36,182 nt of DNA from Planctomycetaceae bacterium (GCA_007695205.1 REEF01000475.1:1-36182); one strand, 5' to 3'. Positions 9,248-18,356 are shown, counted from the first letter of the stretch. Notes: generated by a model from the sequence alone, not told the origin. A program made the numbers and translations.

Positions 9248-9790
9248 TTAGGTCGCGGACTTGCCCGGCTTGATCTTGACGTACTCACCCTGGTATCGCA
9301 CGCCCTTCCCCTTATAGGGCTCCGGCTTGCGGATCGCCCGCACCTCGGCGGCAAATTCTCCGACCTGCTGCTTGTCGCAACCGCGGACCACGACGTGCGT
9401 TTGATCGGGGCACTTCACATCAAGCTCTTTGGGGATCTTCTTTTGAATCTCGTTGGCAAACCCAACACGCAACTGCAACGTGTCGCCTTGCACCGCCGCC
9501 AAATAGCCGACGCCGACAATCTCCAGCCGCTTTTCGTATCCATCTTTCACGCCGATGATCATATTATTGATCAGCGAACGCGTCAGGCCGTGGAAGGCGC
9601 GGGCTTGGCGGGTGTCTTTCGTCTTGGTGACAATCACTTCGTTGGCCTGCTGGTCGATCTGGACCTGGACCTCGGGGCGATGCTCCCAATGGAGCGTGCC
9701 TTGGGGACCTTCGGCAGTCACTTTGCGACCTTCGATGGTCAGCTTGACACCGTCGAGCAGGGGGATGGGTTGATTTCCGATACGGGACAT
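9248..9790 (-). CDS. rplF: 50S ribosomal protein L6
   Basis: MSRIGNQPIPLLDGVKLTIEGRKVTAEGPQG...RAIRKPEPYKGKGVRYQGEYVKIKPGKSA. Confidence 0.97.
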   Translation of the reverse strand: MSRIGNQPIPLLDGVKLTIEGRKVTAEGPQGTLHWEHRPEVQVQIDQQANEVIVTKTKDTRQARAFHGLTRSLINNMIIGVKDGYEKRLEIVGVGYLAAVQGDTLQLRVGFANEIQKKIPKELDVKCPDQTHVVVRGCDKQQVGEFAAEVRAIRKPEPYKGKGVRYQGEYVKIKPGKSAT

Positions 9791-9814
9791 GGCACTAATC
9801 GTTTCTGAAACTGC

Positions 9815-10210
9815 TTACCACACTTCACACAAAACTTCGCCACCCAGGTTGCGCTGACGCGCTTCGCGGTCGCTGACCACTCCCCGGCTGGTGCTGATGA
9901 TGGAGATCCCCAGCCCATCGAGGATCGGTCTCAGGTCCTTCGCCTTGGTGTAAATACGGCGTCCCGGCTTACTGATGCGTCGGATCCGCTGGATCACGCG
10001 TTCGCCGTTGGGGCCATATTTCAGCTCGATTCGAAGTTGCGTCACCGGCGCGGCTTCCATCTCCTGCCAATCCCAAATGTAGCCCTCGCGTTTGAGGACA
10101 TCTGCCAAGCCTCGCTTGACTTTGGAGATGGGCATGTCGACGTAGGGGCGCTCGACTCCTACCGCGTTACGGATGCGGGTCAACATATCGGCGATCGGGT
10201 CAGTCATCAT
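9815..10210 (-). CDS. rpsH: 30S ribosomal protein S8
   Basis: [17 protein letters not shown]...[54 protein letters not shown]. Confidence 0.97.
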   Translation of the reverse strand: MMTDPIADMLTRIRNAVGVERPYVDMPISKVKRGLADVLKREGYIWDWQEMEAAPVTQLRIELKYGPNGERVIQRIRRISKPGRRIYTKAKDLRPILDGLGISIISTSRGVVSDREARQRNLGGEVLCEVW

Positions 10211-10228
10211 GGGGGTTAAACTCTCCCT

Positions 10229-10414
10229 TTACCAGCTCGACTTTCGGACACCGGGGATCAATCCCTGGTCGGCCAACTTGCGAAAACAGATCCGGCAGAT
10301 GCCGAACTTTCGGTAGACCGCCCGGGGCCTGCCGCAAAGTTTGCAACGCCGTACCAGACGGGTAGAAAACTTGGGCTCGCGCCGAGCTTTGGCAATCTTC
10401 GATTTACTAGCCAC
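10229..10414 (-). CDS. rpsN: 30S ribosomal protein S14, short zinc-binding type
   Basis: 61 aa; [38 protein letters not shown] with two CxxC pairs. Confidence 0.97.
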   Translation of the reverse strand: MASKSKIAKARREPKFSTRLVRRCKLCGRPRAVYRKFGICRICFRKLADQGLIPGVRKSSW

Positions 10415-10496
10415 AGACTGTTACCTGTTTGGGATAGGATGGATCGAATCTAAGGTACATTACACATTCTCCTGGTCGGAACCGCCGAAGCGGGCA

Positions 10497-11057
10497 TCAA
10501 GCGGCCGCCGATTCCTCACGCTGAAAGGGCAGCCCCAAACGCGTCAGCAGTTCCAGCGCTTCCTGGTCGCTGGCACATGCGGTCACGATGGTGATATTCA
10601 TGCCCTGGACCCGCAAAAACTTGTCAGGATTCAATTCGGGGAAGACCAACTGTTCGGACAGCCCGAGACTATAGTTGCCACTACCATCGAAGGCGGTCCG
10701 GCTGATCCCACGAAAGTCGCGCACTCGCGGCAGCGCCACCGAAACCAAGCGGTCCAGGAACTCCCACATGCGTGCTCGCCGCAAACTGACTTTGCAGCCG
10801 ATGGGCATGCCTTCGCGCAAGCGGAACCCGGCCACGCTCTTTCGTGCATGGGTGATGATCGGCTTCTGGCCGGTGATCTGGGTCATCGCATCGACGGCCA
10901 TCTCCAGGTGTTTCTTCTCCTGGATCGCCGAGCCAACCCCCATGTTGAGCACGATCTTTTCCAAACGCGGCAGCGATAACCGATTGGACCGCCCCAGGCT
11001 TTCTACCAGGGCCGGCAGGATTTCGGTTTCGTATTTTTCTTTCAGACGCGGGGCCAT
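10497..11057 (-). CDS. rplE: 50S ribosomal protein L5
   Basis: MAPRLKEKYETEILPALVESL...LPRLEKIVLNMGVGSA...GQKPIITHARKSVAGFRLREGMPIGCKVSLR. Confidence 0.97.
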   Translation of the reverse strand: MAPRLKEKYETEILPALVESLGRSNRLSLPRLEKIVLNMGVGSAIQEKKHLEMAVDAMTQITGQKPIITHARKSVAGFRLREGMPIGCKVSLRRARMWEFLDRLVSVALPRVRDFRGISRTAFDGSGNYSLGLSEQLVFPELNPDKFLRVQGMNITIVTACASDQEALELLTRLGLPFQREESAAA

Positions 11058-11062
11058 GTTGT

Positions 11063-11416
11063 TTACGTCTCCTTGGCGTAGCTAGGACGCGGCGGACTGA
11101 TGATTCCCAGCGAGGCACCGCTACGTTTGGCGAAACGTTCCTTGGAACCGTCTGCCAGGTACCGATAACCAATCCGCGTGGGCTGGTTGGTCTTCGGGCA
11201 GATCACCATCACGTTCGATGCGGGCACAGGCATCTCTTTACTCAGACGCCCGCCCTGCGGATTCTTTTGACTCCGCCGCACATGCTTGTAGACTCGATTG
11301 ACACCTTCGACGACCACCTTGTTCGCCCCGGCATCCACCGCCAGCACTTTGCCTCGCTGACCGGCATCGTCACCGCACACGACCATCACAATATCGTCGA
11401 CTTTGATACGCATCAC
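11063..11416 (-). CDS. rplX: 50S ribosomal protein L24
   Basis: [55 protein letters not shown]. Confidence 0.95.
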   Translation of the reverse strand: MMRIKVDDIVMVVCGDDAGQRGKVLAVDAGANKVVVEGVNRVYKHVRRSQKNPQGGRLSKEMPVPASNVMVICPKTNQPTRIGYRYLADGSKERFAKRSGASLGIISPPRPSYAKET

Positions 11417-11781
11417 AGCACCTCACTCGCCAAGCTGACGATCTTCATAAAGTTGCGTTCGCGCAGTTCGCGGGCCACGGCACCGAAGATGCGCGTTCCG
11501 CGGGGGTTCTTTTCGTTGTCGATAATGACGACCGCGTTACTGTCGAACCGAATGTAGCTGCCATCGGGTCGCCGAGTCGGTTGTTTGCAGCGTACGATCA
11601 CAGCTCGGACCACCGACTTCTTTTTGATGTCGCTGCCGGGGATGACGCTCTTGACACTGCAGACGATGATGTCCCCGAGGCCGGCAACGCGGCGCCGGGA
11701 GCCTCCCAGCACCTTGATGCACTGCACTTCTTTCGCCCCGGTGTTATCAGCCACCTGCAGGCGTGTCTCTTGCTGAATCAT
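11413..11781 (-). CDS. rplN: 50S ribosomal protein L14
   Basis: [31 protein letters not shown]...[44 protein letters not shown]. Confidence 0.98.
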   Translation of the reverse strand: MIQQETRLQVADNTGAKEVQCIKVLGGSRRRVAGLGDIIVCSVKSVIPGSDIKKKSVVRAVIVRCKQPTRRPDGSYIRFDSNAVVIIDNEKNPRGTRIFGAVARELRERNFMKIVSLASEVL

Positions 11782-11787
11782 AGCCGG

Positions 11788-12102
11788 TTATCCCTCTTGT
11801 ATGTCGTTCTCTTGCCCGCCCTGCTGCGCGGCAGCCCGCAAGGCAGCCAGGTCGACGGCTGTCGATTTCTCCAGCACCCGCACCAATTCCCAGCGTTTCG
11901 ATTTGGAACGGGGGCGGGATTCGATGATCTCCACCCGATCTCCCACAGCAGACTCTTGCGTCTCGTCGTGCACATGGCAGACGGTCCGTTCCCGAATGAA
12001 CTTCCCATAGATGGGATGTTTCACCAGTCGCGGAATCTCGACGACACGTGTCTTTTCCATCTTGTCACTGGTGACGATACCGACAGCAACTCGTTTTGGC
12101 AT
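11788..12102 (-). CDS. rpsQ: 30S ribosomal protein S17 with a C-terminal extension
   Basis: [71 protein letters not shown]. Confidence 0.95.
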   Translation of the reverse strand: MPKRVAVGIVTSDKMEKTRVVEIPRLVKHPIYGKFIRERTVCHVHDETQESAVGDRVEIIESRPRSKSKRWELVRVLEKSTAVDLAALRAAAQQGGQENDIQEG

Positions 12103-12108
12103 GGCTGC

Positions 12109-12312
12109 TCAATTTCCTTGTACGCTCATCTCGCGTTGTCGTTGAATGGTCTTGATCTGGGCGACCATGCGGCGGTGCCTTCGTAATTCGCTGGGCGCGT
12201 CGAGTCGCTCGGTTTGCGACTGAATGCGCAACCGAAACAGGTTTTCGCAGGCATCGCGAAGCTGCAACTGCAACTGTTCGTCGCTCATTTCACGCAATTC
12301 GGAAACTTTCAT
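12109..12312 (-). CDS. rpmC: 50S ribosomal protein L29
   Basis: MKVSELREMSDEQLQLQLRDACENLFRLRIQSQTERLDAPSELRRHRRMVAQIKTIQRQRE. Confidence 0.94.
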   Translation of the reverse strand: MKVSELREMSDEQLQLQLRDACENLFRLRIQSQTERLDAPSELRRHRRMVAQIKTIQRQREMSVQGN

Positions 12313-12332
12313 TTCGGCATCCTTCCTTTCGC

Positions 12333-12749
12333 TCAGGCGGGTCGCCGTCTCACGAACCGTACGGGGATGGGCATCTTGTGGGCCAGTCGGGCAAAACAGA
12401 CCTTGGCCTGCTGCTCGGTGACCCCACCCAACTCGTACAGTACCGTACCGGGTTTGACTACTGCCGCCCAGAACTCAGGTTCGCCTTTGCCCTTGCCCAT
12501 CCGGGTCTCCAAGGGCGTCGACGTGACGGATTTGTGGGGGAATATGCGGATGTACAATCGGCCCTCGCCACGCACATATTGCTGGGCGGCGATACGCCCC
12601 GCTTCGATTGTCTGCGCTTTGATCCATCCGCCCTGGAGCGCCTGGAGACCAAAATCGCCGAAGACAACCTTGTTGCCGCGGGTCGCGTTACCTTTTATAC
12701 GTCCTCTTTGGCTTTTTCGATGTTTGACTCGCTTCGGCATCAGGGCCAT
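12333..12749 (-). CDS. rplP: 50S ribosomal protein L16
   Basis: MALMPKRVKHRKSQRGRIKGNATRGNKVVFGDFGLQAL...WAAVVKPGTVLYELGGVTEQQAKVCFARLAHKMPIPVRFV. Confidence 0.97.
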   Translation of the reverse strand: MALMPKRVKHRKSQRGRIKGNATRGNKVVFGDFGLQALQGGWIKAQTIEAGRIAAQQYVRGEGRLYIRIFPHKSVTSTPLETRMGKGKGEPEFWAAVVKPGTVLYELGGVTEQQAKVCFARLAHKMPIPVRFVRRRPA

Positions 12750-13401
12750 CGAAACTGTCTCCTTCGTACATACCTTGGTTGATCCACACTTGGACTCCGA
12801 TATGCCCCTGAGCCGTCTTGGCTTCGGCGAAACCGTAGTCGATCTTCGCCCGCAACGTGCTCAGAGGAATCGAGCCCATAATCTGTTTTTCTCGCCGTGC
12901 CATTTCGGCACCGCCCAACCGGCCTGCCAACTGGATCTTGATCCCCTTGGCACCGGCGTCCATCGTCAGTTCCATCGATCGTTTCATGGTCCGGCGAAAA
13001 CTGGCTCGCCGTCCCAATTGCTGCGCGATGTCTTCCGCCACCAACTGAGCCCGGATCTCGGGCCGATGGATCTCCTCGATCTTCAAGTTGACGCGACGGC
13101 CGATCAGGTTTTGCAGGTCCTCCTGCAGCAATTCCACCTCTTGCCCCTTCTTACCAATGATCAATCCTGGCCGGGCAACGTGCAGGATGACCTTCACTTC
13201 GTCTCGCGTCCGCTCGATGTCGATCCGATCGATGCCAGCGTTGCGATACTGCGATTTCTGTGGGTGGTGTTTGATGTAACGTCGGATCTTCTGGTCCTCG
13301 ACCAACAGTTCCGCGAAGTCCTGCTTCGAAGCGTACCAACGGCTTTTCCAGCCCGTCATGACGCCCGTACGAAATGCCACCGGATTGACTTTCTGACCCA
13401 T
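12688..13401 (-). CDS. rpsC: 30S ribosomal protein S3
   Basis: MGQKVNPVAFRTGVMTGWKSRWYASKQDFAELL...RPGLIIGKKGQEVELLQEDL... Confidence 0.97.
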   Translation of the reverse strand: MGQKVNPVAFRTGVMTGWKSRWYASKQDFAELLVEDQKIRRYIKHHPQKSQYRNAGIDRIDIERTRDEVKVILHVARPGLIIGKKGQEVELLQEDLQNLIGRRVNLKIEEIHRPEIRAQLVAEDIAQQLGRRASFRRTMKRSMELTMDAGAKGIKIQLAGRLGGAEMARREKQIMGSIPLSTLRAKIDYGFAEAKTAQGHIGVQVWINQGMYEGDSFDGPDAEASQTSKKPKRTYKR

Positions 13402-13404
13402 AAC

Positions 13405-13758
13405 TCAGATCTCGTCGATTGTTGCCAGTTTGATGTGAATGTGCGCCATCCGCCGCTTGATCATGAATGCCATCCCGCGAGCTCGTGGCCGGACACGCTT
13501 GAACATCGGACCATTATCGATCCGTGCCTCGGCGACCAACAGCCCTTCGACATCCACCGTTCGATCCCGAGTCTGGTCCGAATCCTGAGCATTTCCCAAC
13601 GCGCTGCGGATCACCTTTTCCAGGAGCCGGGCTCCGCGCTGCGGCTGGTACTGCAGCAGATCCAGCGCTTCGTCGGCATACTTGCCGCGGATCATATCCG
13701 CCAGTGGCCGGACTTTCCGCGCACTGATGCGTGCGAATCGATGAGTTGCTTGAAACAT
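13405..13758 (-). CDS. rplV: 50S ribosomal protein L22
   Basis: MFQATHRFARISARKVRPLADMIRGKYADEALDLLQYQPQRGARLLEKVIRSALGNAQ...RVRPRARGMAFMIKRRMAHIHIKL. Confidence 0.96.
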   Translation of the reverse strand: MFQATHRFARISARKVRPLADMIRGKYADEALDLLQYQPQRGARLLEKVIRSALGNAQDSDQTRDRTVDVEGLLVAEARIDNGPMFKRVRPRARGMAFMIKRRMAHIHIKLATIDEI

Positions 13759-13775
13759 CGTCCCGTACTTTCCTG

Positions 13776-14045
13776 TTAACGCTTCCCTTTGCCACCGTGA
13801 CCACGAAAGATACGCGTCGGGGCGAATTCACCTAGTTTATGTCCCACCATATCCTCGGTCACGAAGACCTTCATATGGATCTTCCCATTGTGTACCAGAA
13901 ACGTATGCCCGACAAACTCCGGGACGATCGTGCAGGCGCGAGCCCACGTCTTGATCGGTTCCTTGGTTCCCGCCTCGTCCTGCAACTGAACCTTGTGGAA
14001 CAGCTTGAAGTTGACGAAGGGACCTTTTTTCAATGACCTGCTCAT
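13776..14045 (-). CDS. rpsS: 30S ribosomal protein S19
   Basis: [20 protein letters not shown]...[51 protein letters not shown]. Confidence 0.98.
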   Translation of the reverse strand: MSRSLKKGPFVNFKLFHKVQLQDEAGTKEPIKTWARACTIVPEFVGHTFLVHNGKIHMKVFVTEDMVGHKLGEFAPTRIFRGHGGKGKR

Positions 14046-14063
14046 GCCTAACGATCACTCCGG

Positions 14064-14924
14064 TTAGCGTTTGATCTTCAACTGGCCATAACGTTTGGAT
14101 CGCCGTCGCCGCACGATCGCGGCATTGGACGGCTTACGTTTCTTACGTGTCGCCCCGCCTTTGGCGGGCTTGCCGGTCGGGCTGACCGGATGTCGACCGC
14201 CCTTGGTGCGTCCTTCACCGCCACCGTGCGGATGGTCGATGGGGTTCATGGCCGTGCCGCGAACATGCGGTCGTCGACCCAGCCAGCGATTACGCCCTGC
14301 TTTGCCCAATTCGATATTCATGTGGTCCGCATTGCCGACCTTGCCAATCGTCGCTCGGCAGTTGGACGGAACTCGCCGGATCTCGCCGCTGGGCAACGTG
14401 ATCTGCGCCCACGTCGCTTCCCGAGCCACCAGCGTCGCGCTGGTACCCGCACTGCGGCACAGCGTACCACCCTGGCCGGGCAGCAGTTCGATATTGTGAA
14501 TATCCGCACCCAACGGAATCCGCTTCAACGGCAGGCAATTGCCTACCGAAGGCGGTGCGTCGGGACCGTTTTCGATCCGATCGCCTTCCTTCAACCCATC
14601 CGGAGCCAGAATGTAACGTTTCTCTCCGTCCACGTAATGCAATAAAGCGATCCTGGCGCTGCGATTGGGATCGTATTGGATGGAATGCACTCGAGCCACC
14701 ACCCCGTCTTTGTTGCGTCGGAAGTCGATGATCCGGTACTGACGCTTGTGCCCGCCACCTCGATGACGCACCGTGATCTTGCCCTGGTTGTTACGGCCGC
14801 CGGTCTTCTTCAGCGGACGAAGCAAGGATTTCTCGGGCTTGGCACCGGGGGTCAGTTCCGCAAAGTCGCTGACGCTTGCGCCGCGACGCCCGGGGCTGGT
14901 CGGTTTGTATTGTTTGAGTCCCAT
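14064..14924 (-). CDS. rplB: 50S ribosomal protein L2
   Basis: [18 protein letters not shown]...[29 protein letters not shown]...[35 protein letters not shown]. Confidence 0.98.
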   Translation of the reverse strand: MGLKQYKPTSPGRRGASVSDFAELTPGAKPEKSLLRPLKKTGGRNNQGKITVRHRGGGHKRQYRIIDFRRNKDGVVARVHSIQYDPNRSARIALLHYVDGEKRYILAPDGLKEGDRIENGPDAPPSVGNCLPLKRIPLGADIHNIELLPGQGGTLCRSAGTSATLVAREATWAQITLPSGEIRRVPSNCRATIGKVGNADHMNIELGKAGRNRWLGRRPHVRGTAMNPIDHPHGGGEGRTKGGRHPVSPTGKPAKGGATRKKRKPSNAAIVRRRRSKRYGQLKIKR

Positions 14925-14966
14925 GATGATTCTCGACCGTTTTTTATCTTCGTGGTTTCCGATGAC

Positions 14967-15293
14967 TTAGAAGAAGTTGATCCGATGTTCCTGGTCCAGA
15001 GTCACCACGGCTTTCTTCCAGTCCTTGGTATAGCCTTTGCGAAAACGGTGGCGACGGGGCTTTCCGGCGCGATTCATCGTCCGCACTTTGACCACCCGCA
15101 CATTGAACAGCGTTTCCACCGCCTGACGGACATCCTCCTTGTTCGCCAGCGGATTGACCTCAAAGGCGTATTGGTTCAGTTCGCTCGAACCATAGACGCC
15201 CTTTTCGGTCACCAGAGGACGAAGGATGATCTGATGGGCGCTTAACATCGCCGAGGTCTTTTTGCTTGTTTTGCCGGTTTGCGTCGCCACCAT
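14967..15293 (-). CDS. rplW: 50S ribosomal protein L23
   Basis: SAHQIILRPLVTEKGVYGSSELNQYAFEVNPLANKEDVRQAVETLFNVRVVKVRTMN. Confidence 0.95.
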   Translation of the reverse strand: MVATQTGKTSKKTSAMLSAHQIILRPLVTEKGVYGSSELNQYAFEVNPLANKEDVRQAVETLFNVRVVKVRTMNRAGKPRRHRFRKGYTKDWKKAVVTLDQEHRINFF

Positions 15294-15295
15294 GG

Positions 15296-15964
15296 TTATG
15301 CCTCAACTTCCGCTTCGTTCGTGTCTGTTGTCGCACCAGCCTGAACTTTCCCGGTCAGAGCATCCAAAGCCGCTTTGGTCACCAGCATCCGTTCGGGCGT
15401 CAGCACATTCAGCACATTCAGGTCGGACGCTCGCGAGATCGTCACTCGGTCGATATTCCGCGCGCTGCGATAAACATTGACATCATGCTGGGCGGTCGTC
15501 ACCAACGTGCTCCGCCCGACCAACTGCAGCGCTTTGAGGATCGCGAACATCTCGCGGGTTCGAGGCTCTGAAAAGGCTAAATCGTCGATCACGACCATGC
15601 TGCCGCTGTTGATCTTCGCCGCGATCGCCATCCGAGTCGCCGCACGAACGGCCTTCTTGGGCATTCGAAACGAATAATCTCGATTGCGAACCGGATGAAT
15701 GTGCCCACCGCCGCGGCGGATGCCCGACCTGCGATGCCCAGCACGAGCGTTGCCCGTACCCTTTTGCCGATACAGCTTTTTCGTCGAGCCGGCTACCTGG
15801 CCACGCGACTTCGTGCGCGCCGACCCTTGGCGTCGATTCGCCTGGTACATCACCACGGCTTCGTGCAGAAGCTGCTTATTGATGCGCGGCGCCAACTCGG
15901 ACAGGTCGAGTTCGTATGTACCGACCTCGACTCCATTGCGATCGTAGATGGGAAGCGTAGTCAT
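15296..15964 (-). CDS. rplD: 50S ribosomal protein L4
   Basis: YQANRRQGSARTKSRGQVAGSTKKLYRQKGTGNARAGHRRSGIRRGGGHIHPVRNRDYSFRMPKK. Confidence 0.96.
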   Translation of the reverse strand: MTTLPIYDRNGVEVGTYELDLSELAPRINKQLLHEAVVMYQANRRQGSARTKSRGQVAGSTKKLYRQKGTGNARAGHRRSGIRRGGGHIHPVRNRDYSFRMPKKAVRAATRMAIAAKINSGSMVVIDDLAFSEPRTREMFAILKALQLVGRSTLVTTAQHDVNVYRSARNIDRVTISRASDLNVLNVLTPERMLVTKAALDALTGKVQAGATTDTNEAEVEA

Positions 15965-15972
15965 GGTGATCC

Positions 15973-16686
15973 CTAACCAACCTTATTTGTTTCACGAATG
16001 ACGACATAACCGCCACTCGGGCCCGGCACCGCGCCACGGACCAGCAGCAGATGATTTTCGGGGTCCAAGCGAACTACCCTGAGATTGCGAACCGTATTGC
16101 GCTGGTTGCCGTACTGCCCGGCCATCCGAATGCCCTTGAACAACCGACTTGGATCGGCGCTCATGCCCGTGCTTCCCGCGTGACGATGGACTTTTTTCAC
16201 GCCGTGCGATGCCCGCTGACCGGCGAAATTGTGACGACGCATCACGCCCGAATAGCCGCGGCCCTTGCTGGTGCCCACAACGTCGACCGCTCGAACCCCC
16301 TCCAGGGACTGGACCGTCACCTGCTGCCCCACCTGAGCGTCTTCGACCGGCCCGCGGAGCTCGCGAATGAACTTCTTGGGTTCGCACCCAGCTTTGGCAG
16401 GGAGAACAGCACCGGCGGACGAGCGGCGTTTGGCTCGCTTGCTTCCGAAGTTGGCAACATGACCACGTTCTGACCGACTGGCTTGGCTGGCGCGAATCCG
16501 CTTGCCACGGGGACGCTTCTTGTCTAGAAACCCCAGTTGCACGGCTTCGTATTTGTCTCGCTCCAAGGTTTTCAATTGGAGCACATGACACGGACCCGCC
16601 TGTAGCACCGTCACGGGAATGGCGCGTCCGGATTCGTCGTAAATCTGAGTCATGCCGACTTTAACGCCGAGAATGCCTTTCACCAT
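15973..16686 (-). CDS. rplC: 50S ribosomal protein L3
   Basis: MVKGILGVKVGMTQIYDESGRAIPVTVLQAGPCHV...RGYSGVMRRHNFAGQRASHGVKKVHRHAGSTGMSADPSRLFKGIRMAGQYGN. Start placed at conserved MVKGILGVK rather than 16794. Confidence 0.96.
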   Translation of the reverse strand: MVKGILGVKVGMTQIYDESGRAIPVTVLQAGPCHVLQLKTLERDKYEAVQLGFLDKKRPRGKRIRASQASRSERGHVANFGSKRAKRRSSAGAVLPAKAGCEPKKFIRELRGPVEDAQVGQQVTVQSLEGVRAVDVVGTSKGRGYSGVMRRHNFAGQRASHGVKKVHRHAGSTGMSADPSRLFKGIRMAGQYGNQRNTVRNLRVVRLDPENHLLLVRGAVPGPSGGYVVIRETNKVG

Positions 16687-16728
16687 CGGTCGAATTCCTA
16701 ATACTATGGTCGGTTGCCTGCGGGAGTC

Positions 16729-16810
16729 TGAGAACGCGCCTGTAGCCGCGATGGACTTCAAGTGTTCGGCGGGCTGCCGCCAACCGAACCGCAATGCTAC
16801 AGCCGTCTCA
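16729..16810 (-). promoter_or_regulatory. Candidate structured RNA element in the rpsJ-rplC intergenic region (rplC 5' leader)
   Basis: Nested stems on the plus reading: TGAGA(16729-33)/TCTCA(16806-10), CTGTAGC(16740-46)/GCTACAG(16796-802), GTTCGGCGG(16764-72)/CCGCC-AACC-GAAC(16777-89) with a GCTG loop. The ribosomal operon neighbours here are otherwise tightly packed. Confidence 0.5.
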
Positions 16811-16859
16811 GCTTACCCGAGCGGCCTGTGCCCATAAACTTTCTCAAAGGAAAAATGAA

Positions 16860-17189
16860 CTACCTCGTGGACGCTTTAATCTTGATATCAACGCCAGCCG
16901 GTAGGCTCAGCTTGTTCAATGCCTCGATCGTCTTCGCCGTAGCCTGAACGATATCGATCAATCTCTTGTGTGTTCTGATCTCGAACTGCTGCCTTGCCTT
17001 TTTATCGATGTGCGGGCCGGACAACACCGTATACTTTTCAATCCGCGTTGGAAGAGGGATCGGGCCATGCACCTCGGAGTGCGTGCGCTTGGCCGTGTCC
17101 ACGATCTCTGCCGCACTCTGATCGAGGATCGCGTGATCGTACGCCTCCATCCTAATGCGAATCACCTCGTGACTCGAAGCTGCTGACAC
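16860..17189 (-). CDS. rpsJ: 30S ribosomal protein S10, first gene of the superoperon
   Basis: [96 protein letters not shown]. Confidence 0.98.
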   Translation of the reverse strand: MSAASSHEVIRIRMEAYDHAILDQSAAEIVDTAKRTHSEVHGPIPLPTRIEKYTVLSGPHIDKKARQQFEIRTHKRLIDIVQATAKTIEALNKLSLPAGVDIKIKASTR

Positions 17190-17343
17190 ACCTGACTCCT
17201 TCTAAACCCTCAATCCACTCCAACACAACATCGACACCGCCACCGCCCCATGTCACCAAGCAAATGGTCACCGAGTGAATTTGGAGCGGGACAGGGAAGC
17301 TTAAGCACATCTCCGAACGCCGTCAACAGCCCACCGAGTCGGT

Positions 17344-17362
17344 TCGGAAAATATTTTTCCGA
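17344..17362. promoter_or_regulatory. AT-rich palindrome in the divergent rpsJ / mini-protein intergenic region
   Basis: TCGGAAAA-TAT-TTTTCCGA; 8-bp perfect arms in a ~465-bp divergent intergenic region. Confidence 0.35.
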
Positions 17363-17654
17363 ATTCCGGCCAGCCACGACGATAGCGGAGGGCTCGCACC
17401 GAAAAACGGAGGAAAAACCCGTGCCGCCACCAGCTACAACAAATATGCTCCCAATTAACACCCTCCAGATCTCACCGAACCCAGAGACGTGTAGCTCTTT
17501 GCGGGGAGTGGCGTGGCTCACTAAGAGGCGTTGGTGCTGGCGCTGCAGGGGTGCGGTTGCCAAATCACCGCTTCCCAGTGCGAACCAAGGCTGTTAGTAT
17601 AACGAAGTTCTAAAACACGTAAAGCGTACTTCGTCAAAGAATCCGAGGGAAATC

Positions 17655-17753
17655 ATGGCAAAACCGAAACACAAGGTAAAAAAAGCCAATCATGGCAAAC
17701 GTCCGGCAAACGCGAAGGCTCGAAAGGCCAAGCGGCGTAAGGTCAGTACATAA
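17655..17753 (+). CDS. 32-aa highly basic mini-protein
   Basis: ATG at 17655 with GAGGGA seven bases or fewer upstream; translates to MAKPKHKVKKANHGKRPANAKARKAKRRKVST*. Too short for the ORF track. First of a co-oriented gene set after the divergent intergenic region. Confidence 0.75.
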   Translation: MAKPKHKVKKANHGKRPANAKARKAKRRKVST

Positions 17754-17843
17754 CCAGGCAGGTTCCTGGCAGGACACTTCCAGGGTGGTCGAACAGGGTG
17801 GTCGAATGAACGGGTGCCGTAGGGAGCATGAAGGAGCCGAAGG

Positions 17844-18356
17844 GTGACAGGCAAACAACTGCTGTATGACTTGACGACAATCGACTTTGATTCGCCGACG
17901 GCCGATATCGAGACGATTCGGCTTTACAATCCACAACGTTTCGAGATGGAACAGTTGACGGCGATCGTCCTGGAAGATGTGGAGAATTATCTCTGCATCG
18001 GATACAAGGATATCACGGACGACGAGTTCTGGGTGCGAGGCCACATGCCAGGGATGCCCTTAATGCCGGGGGTTGTCATGCTGGAAGGTGCGGCACAAAT
18101 GTGCAGCTACTTTGTGCAAAAATACGAACTCCTGGGAGCTGCGATGGTTGGTTTTGGAGGACTGGAAGATGTCCGGTTTCGCGATCCAGTACTTCCGGGT
18201 GATCGGCTCGTGTTCATCAGCAAACTGACCAAGGTTCGCAAAGGACGTATGATCGTGTGCCGTTTCCAAGGGGTCGTGCGCAATAACGTGGTGGTGGAAG
18301 GCGGTATCAAGGGCATTCCGATCCCGGTGGAAGCACTGACCGCTAAACAGTCGTGA
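17844..18356 (+). CDS. FabZ/FabA-like hotdog-fold (3R)-hydroxyacyl-ACP dehydratase family protein
   Basis: GTG start with AAGGAG upstream; 'FWVRGHMPGMPLMPGVVMLEGAAQMCSYF' matches the FabZ GHFPGxPxMPGVxxxEAxAQ signature. Confidence 0.85.
   Translation: MTGKQLLYDLTTIDFDSPTADIETIRLYNPQRFEMEQLTAIVLEDVENYLCIGYKDITDDEFWVRGHMPGMPLMPGVVMLEGAAQMCSYFVQKYELLGAAMVGFGGLEDVRFRDPVLPGDRLVFISKLTKVRKGRMIVCRFQGVVRNNVVVEGGIKGIPIPVEALTAKQS

Noticed and set aside
12214-13779. 521-aa plus-strand ORF
   Set aside because: Runs antisense across rpmC, rplP, rpsC and rplV; shadow ORF.
17210-17563. 117-aa minus-strand ORF in the rpsJ upstream region
   Set aside because: No family resemblance and no good RBS; likely chance ORF in the leader/promoter region.
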